Position numbers and translations under genes: made by a program. The notes under the pieces were generated by a model, which was not told where the DNA came from, ran no database searches, and saw only the letters and a list, made by a program, of their open reading frames with translations. A stretch of DNA of 64,000 nt. Source: Pontibacter ruber. GTDB lineage: Bacteria > Bacteroidota > Bacteroidia > Cytophagales > Hymenobacteraceae. This document shows, in pieces, positions 62,501 through 64,000 of this stretch (the first letter of the stretch is position 1; each line of letters opens with the position of its first letter). Location of the stretch: NCBI RefSeq assembly GCF_023630205.1, contig NZ_JALPRR010000001.1, positions 806,001 to 870,000 on the forward strand, given 5' to 3'.

Positions 62501-62940
62501 AGGTGCTCATACCGGATACCTATGTCGGCAACATTTCAGAGCGACTCAACCTCTACAGCAAGCTCGACAGCACCAAAGATCTGGAGGAGCTGGAGAAACT
62601 TCGTGCAAGTATAATCGACCGCTTTGGTCCGCTTCCGGAAGAGGTGCAGAAACTGATCGAGATCGTGAAGCTAAGATGGCAGGCACAGCAGCTTGGCTTC
62701 GAAAAACTGACGATCAAGAAAGAAGTAATGAAAGGTTACCTGCCAAGCGAGAACAACGACAAGTATTTCCAGTCAGATACTTTTGGCCATATATTAAAGT
62801 ATGTGCAACAGCATTCACGCCGTTCACGCCTGAAAGAAGCCAAAGACAAGCTCATCGTGATCGTGGAGGACATCCAGAGTATAGCTGATGCCCGCGAAGT
62901 GTTTGAAGGATTTGGCGTAGCCGAGGTTACATCTGCCTGA
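59569..62940 (+). CDS. mfd: Transcription-repair coupling factor
   Basis: A 1123-residue Mfd, which removes stalled RNA polymerase at lesions and recruits UvrA. UvrB-homology region (about 1-400), RNAP-interacting domain with LRTLQPGDYITHMDYGVGRF, then the RecG-like translocase: Walker A GDVGFGKTEVA near residue 590, DEEQ box, TATPIPRTL, and QMRGRVGRS, followed by the relay and C-terminal autoinhibitory domains. Length is normal. It carries its own promoter and terminator. Confidence 0.97.
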   Translation: MKVTDFLELYRLDGMVQTIAERLKADTPYRLQLKGMTGSLDAVLASAVYTLNPQHQLFVLHDKEEAAYFYTDLKNLLGEEKEVMLFPTSYKRPYSFDDTENANILMRAEVLNRLNSKSDKGELIVTYPEALTEKVINKKSLVENTLGAKVGEKLDTNFLSEMLTEYGFERTEFVYEAGQYAVRGGIVDVFSYANDLPYRIELFGDEIESIRTFDPDTQLSVETKKAISIIPNVQTKLLQEKREAFLDFLPKNTTIWFKDVRQTVDVIDEYFDKASHAFEKLMAGSGGTQIVSDPEQLFQTPKQFKKLLEKFSIVEFGKRFNYKEAEVLQLQSKPQPSFNKDFNRLVKDLHEQQGKGFVNIIATESPRQISRLTTIFDELDHDVRFQHLPVSLREGFIDDQLKITCYTDHQLFDRFYQHKAKEGRSKNKAMTLKELRTLQPGDYITHMDYGVGRFAGLEKVEVGGRLQEAIRLVYRDDDLLYVSIHSLHKISKYSGKEGGPPTMSKLGSPEWENKKKKVKSKVKDIAAELIQLYAKRKAAPGYAYSKDGFLQAELESSFIYEDTPDQAKSTEDVKADMEQPHPMDRLVCGDVGFGKTEVAIRAAFKAACDGKQVAVLVPTTVLAMQHFKTFRDRLEQFPVTVDYINRFKTAKDIKNTLKRVAEGKVDILIGTHRIVSKDVQFKDLGLMIVDEEQKFGVKTKEKLKEMRVNVDTLTLTATPIPRTLHFSLMGARDLSVIATPPPNRQPVKTELHVYDELLIRDAVMYELKRGGQVFFVHNRIKDIEEMADMILRLVPDARVTYAHGQMDGEQLEKRMMKFVEGEYDVLVSTNIIESGLDIPNANTIIINRAHMFGLSDLHQMRGRVGRSNKKAFCYLLTPPVAGLPTDARKRLSVLEEFSDLGEGFKIAMRDLDIRGAGNLLGGEQSGFINDLGFEMYHQVLDDAIKELKETEFRDLFLKDNLAEFVEPVRDCNIETDMEVLIPDTYVGNISERLNLYSKLDSTKDLEELEKLRASIIDRFGPLPEEVQKLIEIVKLRWQAQQLGFEKLTIKKEVMKGYLPSENNDKYFQSDTFGHILKYVQQHSRRSRLKEAKDKLIVIVEDIQSIADAREVFEGFGVAEVTSA

Positions 62941-62993
62941 GCTGAAGCAGCAGGTTCGGACTGTTAGCAGAGCATACTATTTTATACCTTGAG

Positions 62994-63023
62994 CACAGGA
63001 TACAATCATTTTTGTATCCTGTG
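62994..63023 (+). terminator. Terminator of mfd
   Basis: CACAGGATACAA (62994-63005) pairs perfectly with TTGTATCCTGTG (63012-63023), followed by TTTCTTTTT. Confidence 0.92.
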
Positions 63024-63132
63024 TTTCTTTTTATGGCAGTCTGTAAAAATTCTTGGAAAATAGGCGGCTCCTGCTGCACCTGCTGCCCCTGTTATTTTCG
63101 TTTAATTACATATGGTTTTATTCCAATCATGT

Positions 63133-64000
63133 ATGCCGAATAAGCAACTCATACCGCCCCCAAGTTTTGATCAGTTTTTCCACGCACTGCCGGGGTTGTA
63201 CTTGCTCATGACCCCGGAGTTTCTGATCGTGGATGTTACAAACGACTACGCCCAGGCTGCATTAACGCCCCGCGAAAATATAGTGGGCCAGTATTTTTTT
63301 ACTGTTTTCCCCAACAACCCGGACCTTCCGGATTTTAAGCCGGCAGAGGAGCTAAAGCAGTCGTTGCAATATGTGCTGGAGCACAAGGCCCCACACACCA
63401 TACCTGTTCTGCGCTATGACATAAGAGACCATACAGATACCGATGCAACATTCGTGAAACGCTACTGGACCGCCTGCAACTCTCCTATACTGGATGCAGA
63501 CAACAACGTAAGTTATATTTTGCATGAAATATGCGACGTAACAGAACAAGAGGCACTGAAAAAGGAGAAGCTTGGCAACCATGAGCACCTCTCCATTCTG
63601 GCCAACGCTGTTCACGCCGTAAACTGGGAATATGATTTGCTAACAGATTCGATACACTGGGGGTATGGTTTAGCACAGGTACTTGGGTATACGCCGGAAG
63701 AGATGGGCAACGGTATAGAAGGCTGGACACTACGCATACACCCCGACGACTTGCGGGCTGTTCTGGATAGCCTGGAACAGGCACGAACAAAAGGGCTTCG
63801 GAACTGGTCAGCCGAATACCGGTTCCGGAAAGCTTCCGGGGACTACGCCTATTTCCTGGACACAGGCTACATCCTGTACGACGAGCAGAACCGGCCTTTC
63901 TGCATCAAAGGCTCGCTGATAGACCTGTCGGCCAGCAAGCAGGCAGAACTGGCGCTAAAAGAGAGCAACGCCCGTTTTCAGCACCTCATCGAGGCACTGC
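63133..64000 (+). CDS. PAS-domain sensor protein, N-terminal part (probable histidine kinase)
   Basis: The frame is open from ATG 63133 (or the in-frame ATG 63112) to the end of the window, 289 codons. Two PAS units are visible: one with GLYLLMTPEFLIVDVTNDYAQ near the N-terminus, and a PAS_3-type unit with LGYTPEEMGNG, IHPDDLRAVLDSLEQA, YRFRKASGDYAYFLD and IKGSLIDLSASKQAE; a third PAS starts (LKESNARFQHLIEAL). The linker with EQEALKKEK is typical of PAS-PAS histidine kinases, but the kinase part is outside the window. No membrane segment, so a cytoplasmic sensor. Confidence 0.78.
   Translation, partial: MPNKQLIPPPSFDQFFHALPGLYLLMTPEFLIVDVTNDYAQAALTPRENIVGQYFFTVFPNNPDLPDFKPAEELKQSLQYVLEHKAPHTIPVLRYDIRDHTDTDATFVKRYWTACNSPILDADNNVSYILHEICDVTEQEALKKEKLGNHEHLSILANAVHAVNWEYDLLTDSIHWGYGLAQVLGYTPEEMGNGIEGWTLRIHPDDLRAVLDSLEQARTKGLRNWSAEYRFRKASGDYAYFLDTGYILYDEQNRPFCIKGSLIDLSASKQAELALKESNARFQHLIEAL

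Overview
The window looks like a chromosome segment of a Bacteroidota member, most likely Cytophagales/Hymenobacteraceae (Pontibacter-like). Support: a T9SS-type C-terminal sorting domain, two SusC/OMP-type TonB-dependent receptors, TAnnTTTG-type promoter boxes instead of sigma70 -10 boxes, no Shine-Dalgarno dependence, and family-typical genes (DUF2911, GDYXXLXY, DUF4401, PaaE-like reductase). The core DNA is moderately GC-rich and peppered with a short word, AAGTATA(A)/(T)TATACTT, both between and inside genes; this word is scarce in two AT-rich acquired stretches.

Layout. 0-3.4 kb: end of an unknown gene, a UbiA prenyltransferase, a T9SS-exported repeat protein, a DUF4442 hotdog protein. 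3.5-5.8 kb: three AT-rich one-gene units, each followed by an imperfect hairpin ending in GTTAGC(A/G), resembling integron cassettes without an integrase; the first carries an in-frame stop. 5.8-12.5 kb: housekeeping and stress genes (YjdM, sulfurtransferase, acetolactate decarboxylase, PaaE-like reductase, HxlR regulator with a divergent reductase, AraC regulator, SDR). 12.6-20.7 kb: purN-purH, then the cell-elongation cluster mreB-mreC-mreD-mrdA-rodA.

21.7-30.6 kb: an 8.8-kb integrative element inserted in the 3' end of tRNA-Leu(UAA). A 17-bp direct repeat marks both ends; a tyrosine integrase, an excisionase-like HTH protein and a gpII/X-like replication protein lie inside, with AGTAACAAAC arm-type repeats at both ends. 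Cargo is a methyltransferase, an acyltransferase broken by an amber codon, a decayed duplicate of an internal gene, a STAS-like protein and a ~29-residue membrane peptide. A homologous STAS-like gene and homologous peptide sit just outside the left end. A 90-bp direct repeat is a candidate replication or transfer origin.

30.6-58 kb: tRNA-Gly, mutS, TrmH-family methylase, two TonB-linked receptors, M19 and M28 peptidases, TerC, YajQ, lipocalin, esterase, SDRs, bacillithiol-transferase-like protein, the DUF2157/DUF4401/GDYXXLXY operon, a fatty acid hydroxylase, GluQ-RS and a J-domain protein. 58-64 kb: a REP-associated tyrosine transposase with four matching REP palindromes (one inside its own reading frame), mfd, and the start of a PAS sensor protein running off the window.

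The most novel points are the AAGTATA word, the paralogous micro-peptides, the cassette-like array, the tRNA-Leu element with its exchanged terminator, and the REP/RAYT arrangement.
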